Notes under the pieces: generated by a model
Database searches by the model: none
The model's input: the letters and a program-made list of their open reading frames with translations, nothing else
Told to the model about the DNA's origin: nothing
In this document: positions 34,898 to 45,582 of the stretch, piece after piece
How the letters are laid out: the number at the start of each line of letters is the position of its first letter
Numbering within the stretch: the stretch's first letter is position 1
Position numbers and translations under genes: made by a program
Assembly (NCBI RefSeq): GCF_003027925.1
Contig: NZ_PYPS01000008.1
Coordinates: 62,001 to 126,000, forward strand
Direction of reading: 5' to 3'
Source of the DNA: Micromonospora sp. RP3T
GTDB taxonomy: Bacteria; Actinomycetota; Actinomycetes; Mycobacteriales; Micromonosporaceae
DNA: 64,000 nt

Positions 34898-37800
34898 TCA
34901 CGCGCCGGACAGGGCGGCCTCCAGGTCGGCGATGCCGGTCTCCGCGCACACGTGGGCCGTCAGCGCGGCGGCGAAGTCCACAAGGGTGGGATGCCGCAGC
35001 ACGGACCGCACCGGTATCTCCACCCCCAGCGCCTCGCGGAGGCGGGTCGCGACGGACATGGCCCGCAGCGAGTGACCGCCGAGCCGGAAGAAGTCGTCCC
35101 GGCGGGCGACCCGGTCCACCTTGAGGACCTCCCGCCACACGTCGGCGACCAGGTTTTCGATGACACCCACCGGTGCGCTGTCGTCGCGCGGGGCGCCCGC
35201 CCGCGCGGCCCGCCGGCGCAGCGCGTCCCGGTCGAGTTTGCCGTTGGCGGTCAGCGGCATCGCGTCCACGGCCAGCACCACGTCCGGCACCAGCGCGCCG
35301 GGCAGCACCTGCGCGCAGTGCTCCCGCACCGCCGCGGTGTCGGCGACGCCGGTGACGAACGCGACGAGCCGGTCGGCGTGCACCACCACGGCCGCGCCGG
35401 TGACGTCCGGGTGGTCGCGCAGCGCGTACTCCACCTGGCCCGGCTCGACCCGTAGGCCGCGCACCTTGACCTGGTCGTCGATCCGGCCGAGCAGGTCGAG
35501 GGTGCCGTCGGGGCGCCGCCGGCCCAGGTCGCCGGTGCGGTAGGCCCGGGCGCCGGGCCCGCCGTCGGGGTCCGGCACGAACGCGGCCGCCGTCGCGGCG
35601 GGCGCGGCCAGATAGCCGCGGGCCAGCGCCGGACCCGACAGGAACACCTCCCCGGGTACGCCGACCGGAGCGCGGTTGCCGTGCACGTCCCGCACCTCCA
35701 GCGAGCGCAACGGCAGCGGCTCGCCGATGCCCGCGAGGGTCCCCGTCCGGTCCGGGTCGATCCGGCCGAGCGTCGACGTGATCACCGCCTCGGTGACGCC
35801 GTAGCCGTGCCAGAGGGCCACCCGGTCGCCGAACCGTCCCGTCCAGCGGGCCACCGCGTCCCCGTGCACCTTGTCCGCCCCGAGGAGCAACGCGCGCAGG
35901 GGCAGCGCGTCGGGCGTCCCGCCGTCCGCGTCGAGCTCCTCGACCACCTGGTGCCAGTACGGCGCGGCGAGGTTCGCCACGGTCACCCCCTGGCCGGCCG
36001 CCCGGGTCAGGAACTCCCGGGGCGTCCACGACCGGGGATCGCCGAGCACCACGGTGGCGCCGGCGACGAGCGTGCCGAGGACCTGCTCGACGGCGATGTC
36101 GAAGGTCGGCGGGGACAGGTGCAGCACCCGGTCCTCCGGGCGCAGGCCGAGCCGGTCGACGATCACCTCCAGGTGGGCGGCGAGCACCCCCCGGGGCACG
36201 GCGACGCCCTTGGGCACGCCGGTGGAGCCGGAGGTGTGCAGCACGTACGCCGTCGTCCCGGGGTGCGGCACGGCCGGCGCGTCGGGGAACGCGTCCGCGA
36301 CCGTGCCCGCCGGCAACCACGTCACCCCGTCGCGCGGGGTGGGCGAGTCGACCGCGCCCACGCCGAGCGTGCAGCCGGCGCGGGTCAGGACCTGGCGGCG
36401 GAGCCGGTCCGGCTGGTCCGGGTCCAGCGGCAGGTAGGCCGCGCCGGCCCACCACACCGCCAGTTGCGCCACCACCAGGTCGACGGACTTCGGTACCAGC
36501 ACCGCGACCGGCACGTCCGGGCCGGCGCCGGCGCGGGCGAGGTCACCGGCCAGCGCCGCGGCCCGGGACACCACTGTGGCGTAGTCGACCGTGGCGTCGC
36601 CGGCCACCACCGCCGGGTGCGTCGGCGCCCGCCGGGCGTGCTCCAGCACCACCGGTACGCAGTCCCGCGCGGCCGTGCCGGCCCGCCGGTCGGGCGCGGT
36701 GGGGGCCCGGTGGCCCGGCGCGTCGGCGGGCTCGTCGACGGCGATCCGCCACAGCGGCAGGTGCGGCTGCTCGACCAGCGTGACGAGGGTACGCACCAGC
36801 CGCGCGGCCAGGGTCGTCACCGCCGCCTCCGGGTGCCGTTCGCGGTCGAACAGCAGCCGCACCGCGGCGGCGCGTCCCAGCTCCACGGCCACGGTGAGCG
36901 GGTAGTTGGTGCGGTCGGTGACCGCCATGGCGCCCTCCGGCCCGGCGAGGGTGTCGCGCAGGCCGGCGTCCATCGGATAGTTCTCCACCACCAGCACCGT
37001 GTCGAACAGCGCGACGGTGGGGTCCAGGCCCACCCAGGAGCGGATGTCGGTGACGGAGTGGACCTCGGGCCGGCGGCCCGACGCGGCGTGCAGGTCGGCG
37101 AGCCAGCGGTCCGCGCGCGCCCCGCCCGGCACGCCGATGCGCGCGGGCACGGTGTTGATGAACAGTCCGACCATGCCCTCCGGGTCGGCCAGTCCGGCCC
37201 GACCCGAGACGGTCACCCCGCAGACCACGTCGGTGCTGGCCAGGTAGCGGGACAGCAGCAGCGCCCAGGCGCCGCGCACGACGGTGCCGGCGGTCAGCCG
37301 CAGCCTCCCGGCCAGGTCGGCGACCCGGTCGGCGAGTCCGGCCGGCAGGTCGACGTCGACCGCCCCGGTGCCGGTCGCGCCCGGATCGGGTTCCCCCAGG
37401 TCCAGCGACCGGGGTCGGACGTCGCCGAGTTCGGTGCGCCAGTGGTCGACGTCGGCGGGGGACGGCCGGGCCGCCTGGGCGAGGACGTCGGCCACGTAGC
37501 GCCGGTAGGGCGGCGGCTGGCCCGGCTCGGACCAGGTGCCGCCGTAGCGGCGCAGCACCTCGGTGAACACCAGCGCGGAACTCCACCCGTCGAGCACGAC
37601 GTGGTGGTTGGTGACGAGGACGTGGTGCTCGCCGCCGAGCCGGGCGAGGGTGAGCCGCAGCAGCGGGCCGCCGCCGGACAGGTCGACCCCCCGGGCGCGG
37701 TCCCGTTCGTGCAGGTCGGCCAGGGCCCGCCCCGGGTCGGGGTCACCGGTCAGGTCGACCACCGTGACCGGCACCGTCGCGCGTCGGCGGACCACCTGGA

Positions 37801-40800
37801 AGGTGCGCTCGCCGGTGGTGACCAGGCCGGTGCGCAGCACCTCGTGCCGGGTGGCGGTCTGCTCCCAGGCGCGGACGAAACGCGCCTCGTCGAGGTCACG
37901 CATGCGCCAGCCGACCTGCTCCAGGTACATGCCGGGCTCGGTGGCGGTGACCGACTCGAAGACCATGCCCTCCTGGGTCGGGGTGAGCGGGTAGACGTCC
38001 TCGATGTCGCGGTCGCGGAAGTAGCGGTCGATGGTGGCCTGGTCGAGGCCCGCGAGCGGGAAGTCCGAGGGCGTCCGGCCGTGGTTGGCCGGGTCGAGGC
38101 AGTGCGCGACGGTGGCCCGCAGTTCGGTGACGAAGCGCGTGGCGAGCGCGGCGATCTCGGCGGTCGGCTGGGCCTGCGGGTGATGCGTCCAGTTGATCAG
38201 CAGCTCGCCGTCGATGACCGCCGCGTCGACCTCCAGCAGGTGCGGTCGCGGCCGGGTGGGGGAGACCCAGGTGCCGGGCGCGGTCACGGTGAACGGCTCG
38301 GCGCCGATCGCCGAGGCCGATCCCAGCCGGCCCAGGTAGTTGAACCGTACCCGGGGGGTCGCGGCGAGCCCGTCGACGCCGGCCAGCCGGTGCAGGACCC
38401 CGTAGGCGAGCCCTCGGGACGGGCTGGAGCGCAGGTGTTCCTTCGCGGCCAGCAGCGCCGCGCGCAGGTCGCCGGGGTCGTCGACCGGGACCAGCGCCGG
38501 GTAGAGCGTGGTGAACCAGCCCACGGTGCGGGACAGGTCGAGGTCGGTGGCGTCGCGGCCGTGTCCCTCGGCGTCGATGAGCACGTCGCCGCCGGCCCAT
38601 CCGCGCAGCACGCGGGCCAGGGTGGCCAGCAGCACCTCGGTGATCCGCGTGCGGTAGGCGCGGGGCACCTTCTCGATCAGATCGGCGGTCTCGGTGGCGG
38701 GCAGCGTGGACCGGTGCACGGCGGCGCTGCCGTAGGTGCCGGCGTCGCCGGTCAGCGAGATCGCCGCCGCGCCGGCCACCGCCCGCCAGTGCGGGATCTC
38801 GGCGTCGAAGTCGCCGTCGGTGACCGCGTCCGCGAGGTGCGCCGCCCACTGCCGCACCGACACCGTCTTCGCGCCGGGGGGTGGCGCGCCCCGGTAGGCG
38901 TGGGCGAAGTCCTCCACCAGCACCGACCAGGACACCGCGTCGACGGCCAGGTGGTGCGCGGCGAGCAGCACCGCGCCGTCGCCGTGCACGGCGGCGAGGA
39001 GCGGGCCGGTGGACACGTCGATCCCGGCGCAGGCGGCGGCGACCACGTCGGGCCAGTGCGGGCTGTCGGGGGCCGCCGGGGTCGTGGTCACGGTGACCGG
39101 GTTGTCGTCGGGGATGTCGAGGCCGTGCGGGGTCAGTCGCATCCGGAGGGCGTCGTGCCGGTCGAGCAGCCGGGCCACCGCGTCCGCGACGGTCGCGGTG
39201 TCGGCGCCGGCGGGCAGCGGCACGGTGACGTGCTGTACGACCAGGTCGGCGCGCGGGTCGCCGTGGCCGAGGAACCAGTCGGTGATCGGGGTCGGCGGCA
39301 CCGGCCCGACCACGCGGCCCTGCTCGGCGTCGACTCGGGCGATGGAGCCGACCGCCTGCGCCAGCTCGGCGACCGTCGGATACTGGAAGATCATTTTCGG
39401 GGTGATCGGGTGGCCGGCGGCGACCGCCCGGGACACCACCCGGATGCCCTGGATGGAGTCCCCGCCCAGCTCGAAGAAGTTGTCGTGCACCCCGACCACG
39501 GCCAGGTCGAGGACCTCGCACCAGATCTGCGCCAGCGCCGCCTCGACCGGGGTGCGTGGGGCGAGCACCGACCGCTGGCCCGCCCCGGAGTCGGCCGGCG
39601 CCGGCAGGGCCGCGCGGTCGAGCTTGCCGTTGGCGGTCAGCGGGATCCGGTCCAGCACCACGTAGGTGGCCGGGACCATGGCCGGCGGCAGCCGGTCGGC
39701 CAGGTAGGGCCGCACCAGCTCGGCGTAGCGGCGGGACACGGCGCCGCGCAGCGGGTCGTTGGTCAGCGCGCCGACCGGGCCGCCGGCCGGCGGCGGCGCC
39801 AGCCCCGGACAGCCGACCAGGAGGTGGAACCGGCCACCCGAGCCCGGGGAGCAGCGCAGCTCCACCTCGACGCCGTGCGCGGCGGCCAGGTCGTACACGT
39901 CCTGCGGGGACACCGCCGTGACCGGGTGCCGCAGGTCGCCGGCGCGCGCCGCCACGCCGGACTCCAGGGTGGCCAGCGCCTGCGCCGCGTCGGCGGTGCG
40001 GGCGTTCGGCACGTCGGCGACGGCCAGCGCGGGCGGGTCGGCGGCGCCCAGGACCGCGGCCAGCCGGCGCAGTGACCAACCGTCGCGGGTCCAGTCGGTC
40101 CACCGTGGCCCGTCGTCGGGCCGGTCGTCGTCGGCGTCCGCGCCGACCCGCAGCACCACGTCGTAGCGGAACCGGGTCATCTCCGAGTCGAGCCGGCCGC
40201 GTCGGGGCGCGGCGGCGGCGTCGCGCAGTCGGGGCAGCTCCGCCGCCAGCCGGGTGAAGAACCGCGGGTCGACCAGCAGCTCGCTCTCCCGGGCGAGCCG
40301 GGCGCGGACGCGGTGCAGCACCTCGTCGGCGGGCACGTCGTCGGCGGCGCGGAACAGCTCCACCGCGGTCGCCTCCACACCGGCCACGCCCAGGTCGCGC
40401 ACGTCGCCGACGAACACCGCGCCGCCGTCGACGGTGCGCGCCACCGCCGCGGTCAGCACGTCGCGCAGGTAGTCCCCGGACGGGAAGTACTGGGCCACCG
40501 AGTTGACCACCACCACGTCGAACCGTTCCTCGACCCGGTCGAGTTCGTCCGCGGCGAGCTGCCGCAGCGCCACGTGGTCGGTCCGCTCGCCGGCCCGGGT
40601 CATCCGGTCGTGCACGTGCGCCAACGCCTCCGCGGAGAAGTCCAGCCCCAGGTAGCGTTCCGCGTCCGGGGCCAGCGCGCGCAGCAGCAGCCCGGTGCCG
40701 CAGCCGATCTCCAGGATCCGACGCGGTCGCAGCGCCCGGATCCGGTCGACGCTGGCGGCGACCCACTCCCGCATGGCCGCCTCGTCCACCGGCTCACCGG

Positions 40801-43756
40801 TGAAGCTGCTCGTCCAACCGGCCAGGTCGGAGGCGTCGTCGGCGGCTCCGCCCGTACCCGAGTAGGAGGTGTCGAACACCTCGCGCCAGGTGCGCTGCTG
40901 CTGCGCCGCGGCGGCGGTCGTCCCGCCGCCGTCGCCGGTCTCCGGCACCAGGTAGGCCACGAGCGCCGGAGTGTCCCGGTCCCGCCGGACGGTGACGACC
41001 GCGTCCCGTACCGCCGGGTGCTCCCGCAGCTGGGCGGCGACCTCGCGGGGCTCCACCCGGTGGCCGTTGATCTTCACCTGGTCGTCGCGTCGACCCAGGT
41101 ACTCCATTACGCCGTCGGGTCGCTGCCGCACCAGGTCCCCGGTGCGGTACAACCGCGCGCCGGGCCGGCCGGAGAACGGGTCGGGCGGGAACGCCGCCGC
41201 CGTCGGGCCGGGCTGGTCGAGATAGCCCCGCGCCACCCCGACGCCGCCGATGTGCAGTTCACCCACGGCGCCCGGCGGCAGCGGTCGCAGCCGCTCGTCC
41301 AGGACGTACTGGGTGGTGTGCGGGATCGGCACGCCGATCGGGACCGACGCGCCCCGGTCCGCCGGCGTGGCCAGGTGGGTGCAGTTGGCCACCGTCGCCT
41401 CGGTCGGCCCGTACTCGTTGAGCAGCTCCGGTCCGTCCCCGCCCAGCCACGGCGCCGCCGTGTCGGTCGTCAGGTCCTCCCCGCCGACGACCAGCACCCG
41501 CGCCAGCGCCCGGGCGCGTTCCGCGCCGAGCTGGTCGACAAGCAGGTCCAGGTGGCCCGGGGTCAGCTTGAGGAACGAGTAGGGCGCCGTCTCCGCCAGC
41601 GTCTCGCCCAGCCGGGTCAGGTCCAGCTCGGGATCGAGCACGACGACGGGCTGCCCGACCAGCAGCGGCGCGTAGAGCGCGGGCGTCACCAGGTCGTACG
41701 CGCAGGAGGTGAGCAGCGCTGATCCGCCGGGTGCGGCCAGGTACCGCCCCACGCACCAGTGCAGGTAGTTGGCCAGTCCGCCGTGCGTGACCACCACCCC
41801 CTTGGGTCGGCCGGTGGAACCCGACGTGTAGATCACGTAGGCGGCGTCGTCCGGCAGCAGCGGGACGTCGACCGGCGGACCGTCGAGCGTGGCGCGCGGA
41901 CCCAGCACCGGAACGTCCAGCCCGGTCAACGGGTCGGCGGCGGCGCCGGCCGAGACCACCAGCCGCGGCCCGGCGTCGGTCAGCAACTGCCGCACCCGGT
42001 GGGCCGGTTGCGCCGGATCCACCGGCACGTAGGCCGCCCCGGCGCGCAGGACGGCCAGGAACGCCACCACGAGATCCGCGGACCTGGGCAGGCAGACGCC
42101 CACCCGGTCACCCCGACCGACGCCGGCGCCGCGCAGCGCCCGGGCCAGCCCGTCGACCGCCGACGCCAGCCCGGCGTAGGTCAGGTCGGTGCCGTCGGTG
42201 TCGCGTACGGCGACCGCGTCCGGGTCGGCGGACGCCCGCGCGTGGACCGCCTGGTGGACGAAGGGACGCCCCTCGGGCGGTCGGTGCCCCCGGTCGTCGT
42301 TCCAGGTGCGCAGCAGCCGGTCCCGGTCCTCGGCGGTCAGCAGGTCGAGGTCGGCGACCGGCCGGTCCGGGTCCGCGGCGAGCTGGTCGAGCACCCGCAC
42401 GTACGCGCGGGTGAACGCCGACACGGTCGCCTCGTCGTAGCTGTCCCGCGCGAACTCGACCTGCCCGGTGAGCCCGTTCCCGTCCGGGGTCAGCAGCCAG
42501 GACGTGTCGAACTTCGCGGTGCCGGTGTCCACCGGGAAGTCCTCGGTGACGCAGCCGGCGAGGTCGGGCCGGGTCGCCGCCGAGGTCTCGAAGACCTGGA
42601 AGCTGGTCTGGAACAGCGGCTGCATGCTCAGCCGCCGCTCCGGCCGCAGCTCGTCGACCAACCGCTCGAAGGGCAGGCCCTGGTGCTGGTAGGCGTCGAG
42701 CGCCGTGGACCGGACCCGGGCGATCATCTCGGCCACGGTCGGTGCCCCGGACAGGTCGGTGCGCAGTACCACCGAGTTGACGAAGAAGCCGACCAGACCT
42801 TCGAGGTCGGGGTGGTCGCGCCCGGCGACCGGTGAGCCGACCACCACCTCCCGGGTCCGGGCGAACCGGCCGAGCAGCACCGCGAACCCGGCCAGCAGCA
42901 CCATGAACAGCGTCGCGTCGTGTGCCCGGGCCAGCGCCCGCAGCCCGGCCGTGGTCTCCGGCGAGACCGAGAACCCGCACAGGCCGCCCCGGTACGACGG
43001 CTCGTCGCGACGGGGACGGTCCGCCGGGAAGGTCACCTCCTGCGGCGCGCCGGCCAGCACCGTACGCCAGTGCGCGGCCAACGCGTCCGCGGCCTCGCCG
43101 GCCAGCGCGGCGTCCTGGGCCCGCGCGTACGCACGGTAGGTGGTCCGGGGCGGGGCCAGGTGCGTCGCCCGCCCCGCCCGATGCGCCTCGTACGCCGCGC
43201 CGAGTTCGGTGAAGAGCACCGCGAGCGACCAGCCGTCCACGACGGCGTGGTGCACGGTCACCACGACCACGTGGTCGTCCTCGGCCAGGCGCAGGAGCAG
43301 CAGTCGCAGCAGCGGCCCGGCCGAGAGGTCGAACGGTTCCCGGGCCGAGTCGACGCTCAACCGCCGCGCCTCGTCGTCGCGGTGCCCGCCCGGCAGCCCG
43401 GTGAGGTCCGCCGACCGCCACGGCACCTCCACCCGGTCGTGCACGACCTGTACGGCGCGGCCGTCGCGTTCGGTGAAGGTGGTGCGCAGCGCCTCGTGCC
43501 GGTCCACGACGGTCGCCAGCGCCGCGCGCAGCGCGTCGACGTCCAGTGGTCCGCGCACGCGGAAGCCGAGGGGCGCGTTGTACAACGCGGAGTCCGGTAG
43601 GAGACGGTCGAGGAACCACAACCGGCGCTGTCCGGCCGACAGCGGCGCCGGCCCGTCGTCGACCTCGGCGCGGCGCGGCGCGCGGCGCAGCAGCAGCGAC
43701 CGCAGCCGCTCCCGGTCCGCGGTGGTGGTGGGGACCGCACTCAACTCGCTGCTCAT
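34898..43756 (-). CDS. Bimodular NRPS, C-A(N-MT)-T-E-C-A-T
   Basis: A 2952-residue synthetase. Module 1: condensation about 35-465 (HHAVVDG near 168); adenylation about 485-1380 (YTSGSTGRPKG near 647) split by an N-methyltransferase about 935-1330 (EIGCGTGLLL near 1019, NSVAQYFPSGDYL); carrier FFELGGDSIQG near 1430; epimerase about 1480-1900 (HHLAVDAVSW near 1604, EGHGR near 1729, FNYLG near 1808). Module 2: condensation from about 1920 with the DVYPLTPTQEGM start of D-to-L type domains and HHVVLDG near 2052; adenylation with HTSGSTGVPKG near 2512; carrier FFRLGGHSLRA near 2893. Pockets read by eye are D-L-P-K-V-G-E-V-A-K (Asp/Asn-like) and D-I-E-N-L-G-G-I-T-K (unassigned; the acidic third position could face a basic side chain). 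It should install an N-methyl-D residue followed by an L residue. Transcribed after two dehydrogenases. Confidence 0.93.
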   Translation of the reverse strand: MSSELSAVPTTTADRERLRSLLLRRAPRRAEVDDGPAPLSAGQRRLWFLDRLLPDSALYNAPLGFRVRGPLDVDALRAALATVVDRHEALRTTFTERDGRAVQVVHDRVEVPWRSADLTGLPGGHRDDEARRLSVDSAREPFDLSAGPLLRLLLLRLAEDDHVVVVTVHHAVVDGWSLAVLFTELGAAYEAHRAGRATHLAPPRTTYRAYARAQDAALAGEAADALAAHWRTVLAGAPQEVTFPADRPRRDEPSYRGGLCGFSVSPETTAGLRALARAHDATLFMVLLAGFAVLLGRFARTREVVVGSPVAGRDHPDLEGLVGFFVNSVVLRTDLSGAPTVAEMIARVRSTALDAYQHQGLPFERLVDELRPERRLSMQPLFQTSFQVFETSAATRPDLAGCVTEDFPVDTGTAKFDTSWLLTPDGNGLTGQVEFARDSYDEATVSAFTRAYVRVLDQLAADPDRPVADLDLLTAEDRDRLLRTWNDDRGHRPPEGRPFVHQAVHARASADPDAVAVRDTDGTDLTYAGLASAVDGLARALRGAGVGRGDRVGVCLPRSADLVVAFLAVLRAGAAYVPVDPAQPAHRVRQLLTDAGPRLVVSAGAAADPLTGLDVPVLGPRATLDGPPVDVPLLPDDAAYVIYTSGSTGRPKGVVVTHGGLANYLHWCVGRYLAAPGGSALLTSCAYDLVTPALYAPLLVGQPVVVLDPELDLTRLGETLAETAPYSFLKLTPGHLDLLVDQLGAERARALARVLVVGGEDLTTDTAAPWLGGDGPELLNEYGPTEATVANCTHLATPADRGASVPIGVPIPHTTQYVLDERLRPLPPGAVGELHIGGVGVARGYLDQPGPTAAAFPPDPFSGRPGARLYRTGDLVRQRPDGVMEYLGRRDDQVKINGHRVEPREVAAQLREHPAVRDAVVTVRRDRDTPALVAYLVPETGDGGGTTAAAAQQQRTWREVFDTSYSGTGGAADDASDLAGWTSSFTGEPVDEAAMREWVAASVDRIRALRPRRILEIGCGTGLLLRALAPDAERYLGLDFSAEALAHVHDRMTRAGERTDHVALRQLAADELDRVEERFDVVVVNSVAQYFPSGDYLRDVLTAAVARTVDGGAVFVGDVRDLGVAGVEATAVELFRAADDVPADEVLHRVRARLARESELLVDPRFFTRLAAELPRLRDAAAAPRRGRLDSEMTRFRYDVVLRVGADADDDRPDDGPRWTDWTRDGWSLRRLAAVLGAADPPALAVADVPNARTADAAQALATLESGVAARAGDLRHPVTAVSPQDVYDLAAAHGVEVELRCSPGSGGRFHLLVGCPGLAPPPAGGPVGALTNDPLRGAVSRRYAELVRPYLADRLPPAMVPATYVVLDRIPLTANGKLDRAALPAPADSGAGQRSVLAPRTPVEAALAQIWCEVLDLAVVGVHDNFFELGGDSIQGIRVVSRAVAAGHPITPKMIFQYPTVAELAQAVGSIARVDAEQGRVVGPVPPTPITDWFLGHGDPRADLVVQHVTVPLPAGADTATVADAVARLLDRHDALRMRLTPHGLDIPDDNPVTVTTTPAAPDSPHWPDVVAAACAGIDVSTGPLLAAVHGDGAVLLAAHHLAVDAVSWSVLVEDFAHAYRGAPPPGAKTVSVRQWAAHLADAVTDGDFDAEIPHWRAVAGAAAISLTGDAGTYGSAAVHRSTLPATETADLIEKVPRAYRTRITEVLLATLARVLRGWAGGDVLIDAEGHGRDATDLDLSRTVGWFTTLYPALVPVDDPGDLRAALLAAKEHLRSSPSRGLAYGVLHRLAGVDGLAATPRVRFNYLGRLGSASAIGAEPFTVTAPGTWVSPTRPRPHLLEVDAAVIDGELLINWTHHPQAQPTAEIAALATRFVTELRATVAHCLDPANHGRTPSDFPLAGLDQATIDRYFRDRDIEDVYPLTPTQEGMVFESVTATEPGMYLEQVGWRMRDLDEARFVRAWEQTATRHEVLRTGLVTTGERTFQVVRRRATVPVTVVDLTGDPDPGRALADLHERDRARGVDLSGGGPLLRLTLARLGGEHHVLVTNHHVVLDGWSSALVFTEVLRRYGGTWSEPGQPPPYRRYVADVLAQAARPSPADVDHWRTELGDVRPRSLDLGEPDPGATGTGAVDVDLPAGLADRVADLAGRLRLTAGTVVRGAWALLLSRYLASTDVVCGVTVSGRAGLADPEGMVGLFINTVPARIGVPGGARADRWLADLHAASGRRPEVHSVTDIRSWVGLDPTVALFDTVLVVENYPMDAGLRDTLAGPEGAMAVTDRTNYPLTVAVELGRAAAVRLLFDRERHPEAAVTTLAARLVRTLVTLVEQPHLPLWRIAVDEPADAPGHRAPTAPDRRAGTAARDCVPVVLEHARRAPTHPAVVAGDATVDYATVVSRAAALAGDLARAGAGPDVPVAVLVPKSVDLVVAQLAVWWAGAAYLPLDPDQPDRLRRQVLTRAGCTLGVGAVDSPTPRDGVTWLPAGTVADAFPDAPAVPHPGTTAYVLHTSGSTGVPKGVAVPRGVLAAHLEVIVDRLGLRPEDRVLHLSPPTFDIAVEQVLGTLVAGATVVLGDPRSWTPREFLTRAAGQGVTVANLAAPYWHQVVEELDADGGTPDALPLRALLLGADKVHGDAVARWTGRFGDRVALWHGYGVTEAVITSTLGRIDPDRTGTLAGIGEPLPLRSLEVRDVHGNRAPVGVPGEVFLSGPALARGYLAAPAATAAAFVPDPDGGPGARAYRTGDLGRRRPDGTLDLLGRIDDQVKVRGLRVEPGQVEYALRDHPDVTGAAVVVHADRLVAFVTGVADTAAVREHCAQVLPGALVPDVVLAVDAMPLTANGKLDRDALRRRAARAGAPRDDSAPVGVIENLVADVWREVLKVDRVARRDDFFRLGGHSLRAMSVATRLREALGVEIPVRSVLRHPTLVDFAAALTAHVCAETGIADLEAALSGA

Positions 43757-43808
43757 CCACGAACCTCCCTGGCCGCGCCGGTCGTCGGCGCGGCCGATGC
43801 GCCGTCGG

Positions 43809-44648
43809 TCAGTCGAGGTGAGCCGGCGGCATCGGTCTGCTTGCCTGGTGCCACGCGCCGAACGCCGTCCACCCGCCGTCGACCGGCAGGGTGGCGCCGC
43901 TGATGAAGGTGGCCTGGTCGGAGGCGAGGAACAGCACCGCGTCCGCGACCTCGCCCGGCTCGCCCATCCGGCCCAGCGGGGTGCGGCCCTCGATCCCGGC
44001 CAGCGTCCAGTCGCCGGTAGGGGTGTCGGCCGCGGCGGCCTCGGTGACGATGAACTCGGTCATCGGGGTACGGATGAACGCCGGCGCGACCGCGTTGACC
44101 CGGATCCCGTGCTGGCCCCACTCGGCGGCGAGCGTGCTCGTCAGGCCGATCTGGGCGCTCTTCGTGGCGCCGTAGGCGGCCCGGTAGGGCAGCCCGCCGA
44201 TCCCGGCGACGGAGGAGATGTTGACGATGGCGCCGCCGGTGCCGCGGGCCACCATGGCCGCGCCGACCGCGCGGGAGAACAGGAACGTGCCGGTGAGGTT
44301 GACGTCGAGGCAACGTTGCCACCGGGCGAGGCTCAGCCGCTCGCTGTGTCCCACGGTCGGGATGCCGGCGTTGTTGACCAGGATGTCGGGCGGACCCCAG
44401 CGGTCCACCACCGTGTCGACCACCCGGCCGACCGCGTCCTCGTCGGCGACGTCGCCGGGGCAGGCGAGCACCCGGTCGGCGCCGTCCCCGGCGAGCTCCT
44501 TGGCGGCCTGCGCGGTGCGCTCGGCGGTGCGGCCGTTGAGCACCACGCGGGCGCCCTCCCGGTGCAGCGCCTCGGCGATGGCGAGGCCGATGCCCATTGT
44601 CGAGCCGGTCACCAGGGCGACCCGGTCGGTGAAGCGTGCGGTGCGCAT
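43809..44648 (-). CDS. Short-chain dehydrogenase/reductase
   Basis: A 279-residue classical SDR: TGSTMGIG cofactor motif (residues about 15-22), NNAG, catalytic Ser in NISSVAG and YGATK (Tyr/Lys). It lies between the large NRPS and a second SDR in the same direction with short gaps, so it is probably co-transcribed and used for a redox tailoring step. The substrate is unknown. Confidence 0.88.
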   Translation of the reverse strand: MRTARFTDRVALVTGSTMGIGLAIAEALHREGARVVLNGRTAERTAQAAKELAGDGADRVLACPGDVADEDAVGRVVDTVVDRWGPPDILVNNAGIPTVGHSERLSLARWQRCLDVNLTGTFLFSRAVGAAMVARGTGGAIVNISSVAGIGGLPYRAAYGATKSAQIGLTSTLAAEWGQHGIRVNAVAPAFIRTPMTEFIVTEAAAADTPTGDWTLAGIEGRTPLGRMGEPGEVADAVLFLASDQATFISGATLPVDGGWTAFGAWHQASRPMPPAHLD

Positions 44649-44661
44649 GCGGTCCTCCGCG

Positions 44662-45444
44662 TCAGTAGCCGGTCATGCAGCCGCCGTCGACCACGACGGA
44701 GGTGCCGGTCATCCAGGAGGACTGGTCGCTGGCGAGGAACAGGGCGCAGCGGGCGACGTCCTCCGGGGTGCCCAGCCGGCCGAGGGGGTGCAGCTCGGTG
44801 ACCCAGCGCTGGTAGTCCTCGGTGTATCCGTTGCGGAACGCCCGCACGGTGTGGTCCATGCCGGTGCCGTCGATGACGCCGGGGCAGATGGCGTTGGCGC
44901 GGATCCCGGAGCCGGCGTAGTCGATGGCGATGTTGCGGGTGAGCGCCAGCAGGGCCGACTTGGACGGGTTGTAGGCGCCGGCCCGCCGGGTGGCCTTGAG
45001 GCCGGCCACCGAGCTGATCATGACGAGGCGGCCCGAGCCCCGGTCCACCATCTCGGGCAGGACGCCGCGGGCGACGAGGAACGCGCCGCGCACGTTGACC
45101 GACATCACCGTGTCCCAGTCGGACACCGAGACCTCGGTGACGCTGCCGCCGATCCACGCGCCGGCGGAGTTGACGACCGCGTCGACCGGCCCGTGGGTGG
45201 CGCGGGCGGCGGTCAGACCGGCCGTGACGCTGTCCTCGTCGGTGACGTCGAGCGTGATCGCGGTGGCCGTGCCGCCGTCGGCCTCGATCGCCGCGGCGGT
45301 CTTCGCGGCCGCCTCGGCCCGCAGGTCCGTGACGCTGACCCGCGCGCCCTGCGCCGCGAAGAGTCGGGCGATGCCGTCACCGATGCCGCTACCGCCGCCG
45401 GTGACGACGACATGTTGTCCGGTAAGCAGGTCCGTGATGCCCAT
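44662..45444 (-). CDS. Short-chain dehydrogenase/reductase
   Basis: A 260-residue classical SDR: TGGGSGIGDG cofactor motif, NSAGAW, catalytic MISSVAG and YNPSK. It is the first gene of the leftward SDR-SDR-NRPS unit. The two neighbouring SDRs are similar in kind but clearly different in sequence, so they are unlikely to be a recent tandem copy. Probable tailoring or precursor redox enzyme. Confidence 0.88.
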   Translation of the reverse strand: MGITDLLTGQHVVVTGGGSGIGDGIARLFAAQGARVSVTDLRAEAAAKTAAAIEADGGTATAITLDVTDEDSVTAGLTAARATHGPVDAVVNSAGAWIGGSVTEVSVSDWDTVMSVNVRGAFLVARGVLPEMVDRGSGRLVMISSVAGLKATRRAGAYNPSKSALLALTRNIAIDYAGSGIRANAICPGVIDGTGMDHTVRAFRNGYTEDYQRWVTELHPLGRLGTPEDVARCALFLASDQSSWMTGTSVVVDGGCMTGY

Positions 45445-45582
45445 GGCCGTCACGGTAGGTATCGGATCGACGGCGCTACAAGGACGGTGGCGTGTTCTCG
45501 CCGGCATCGTCCGGCGGCGGGGGAGGACGCCGCCGGACCGGTGCACCATGGACGGCCCGGGTGCCGGATTCCCGGCTCGACC

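Noticed and set aside
35681..40075. A 1464-codon open frame antisense to the large NRPS
   Set aside because: It has no domain motifs and consists of His/Arg/Gly/Val-rich sequence produced by the third-position GC bias of the real gene on the other strand.
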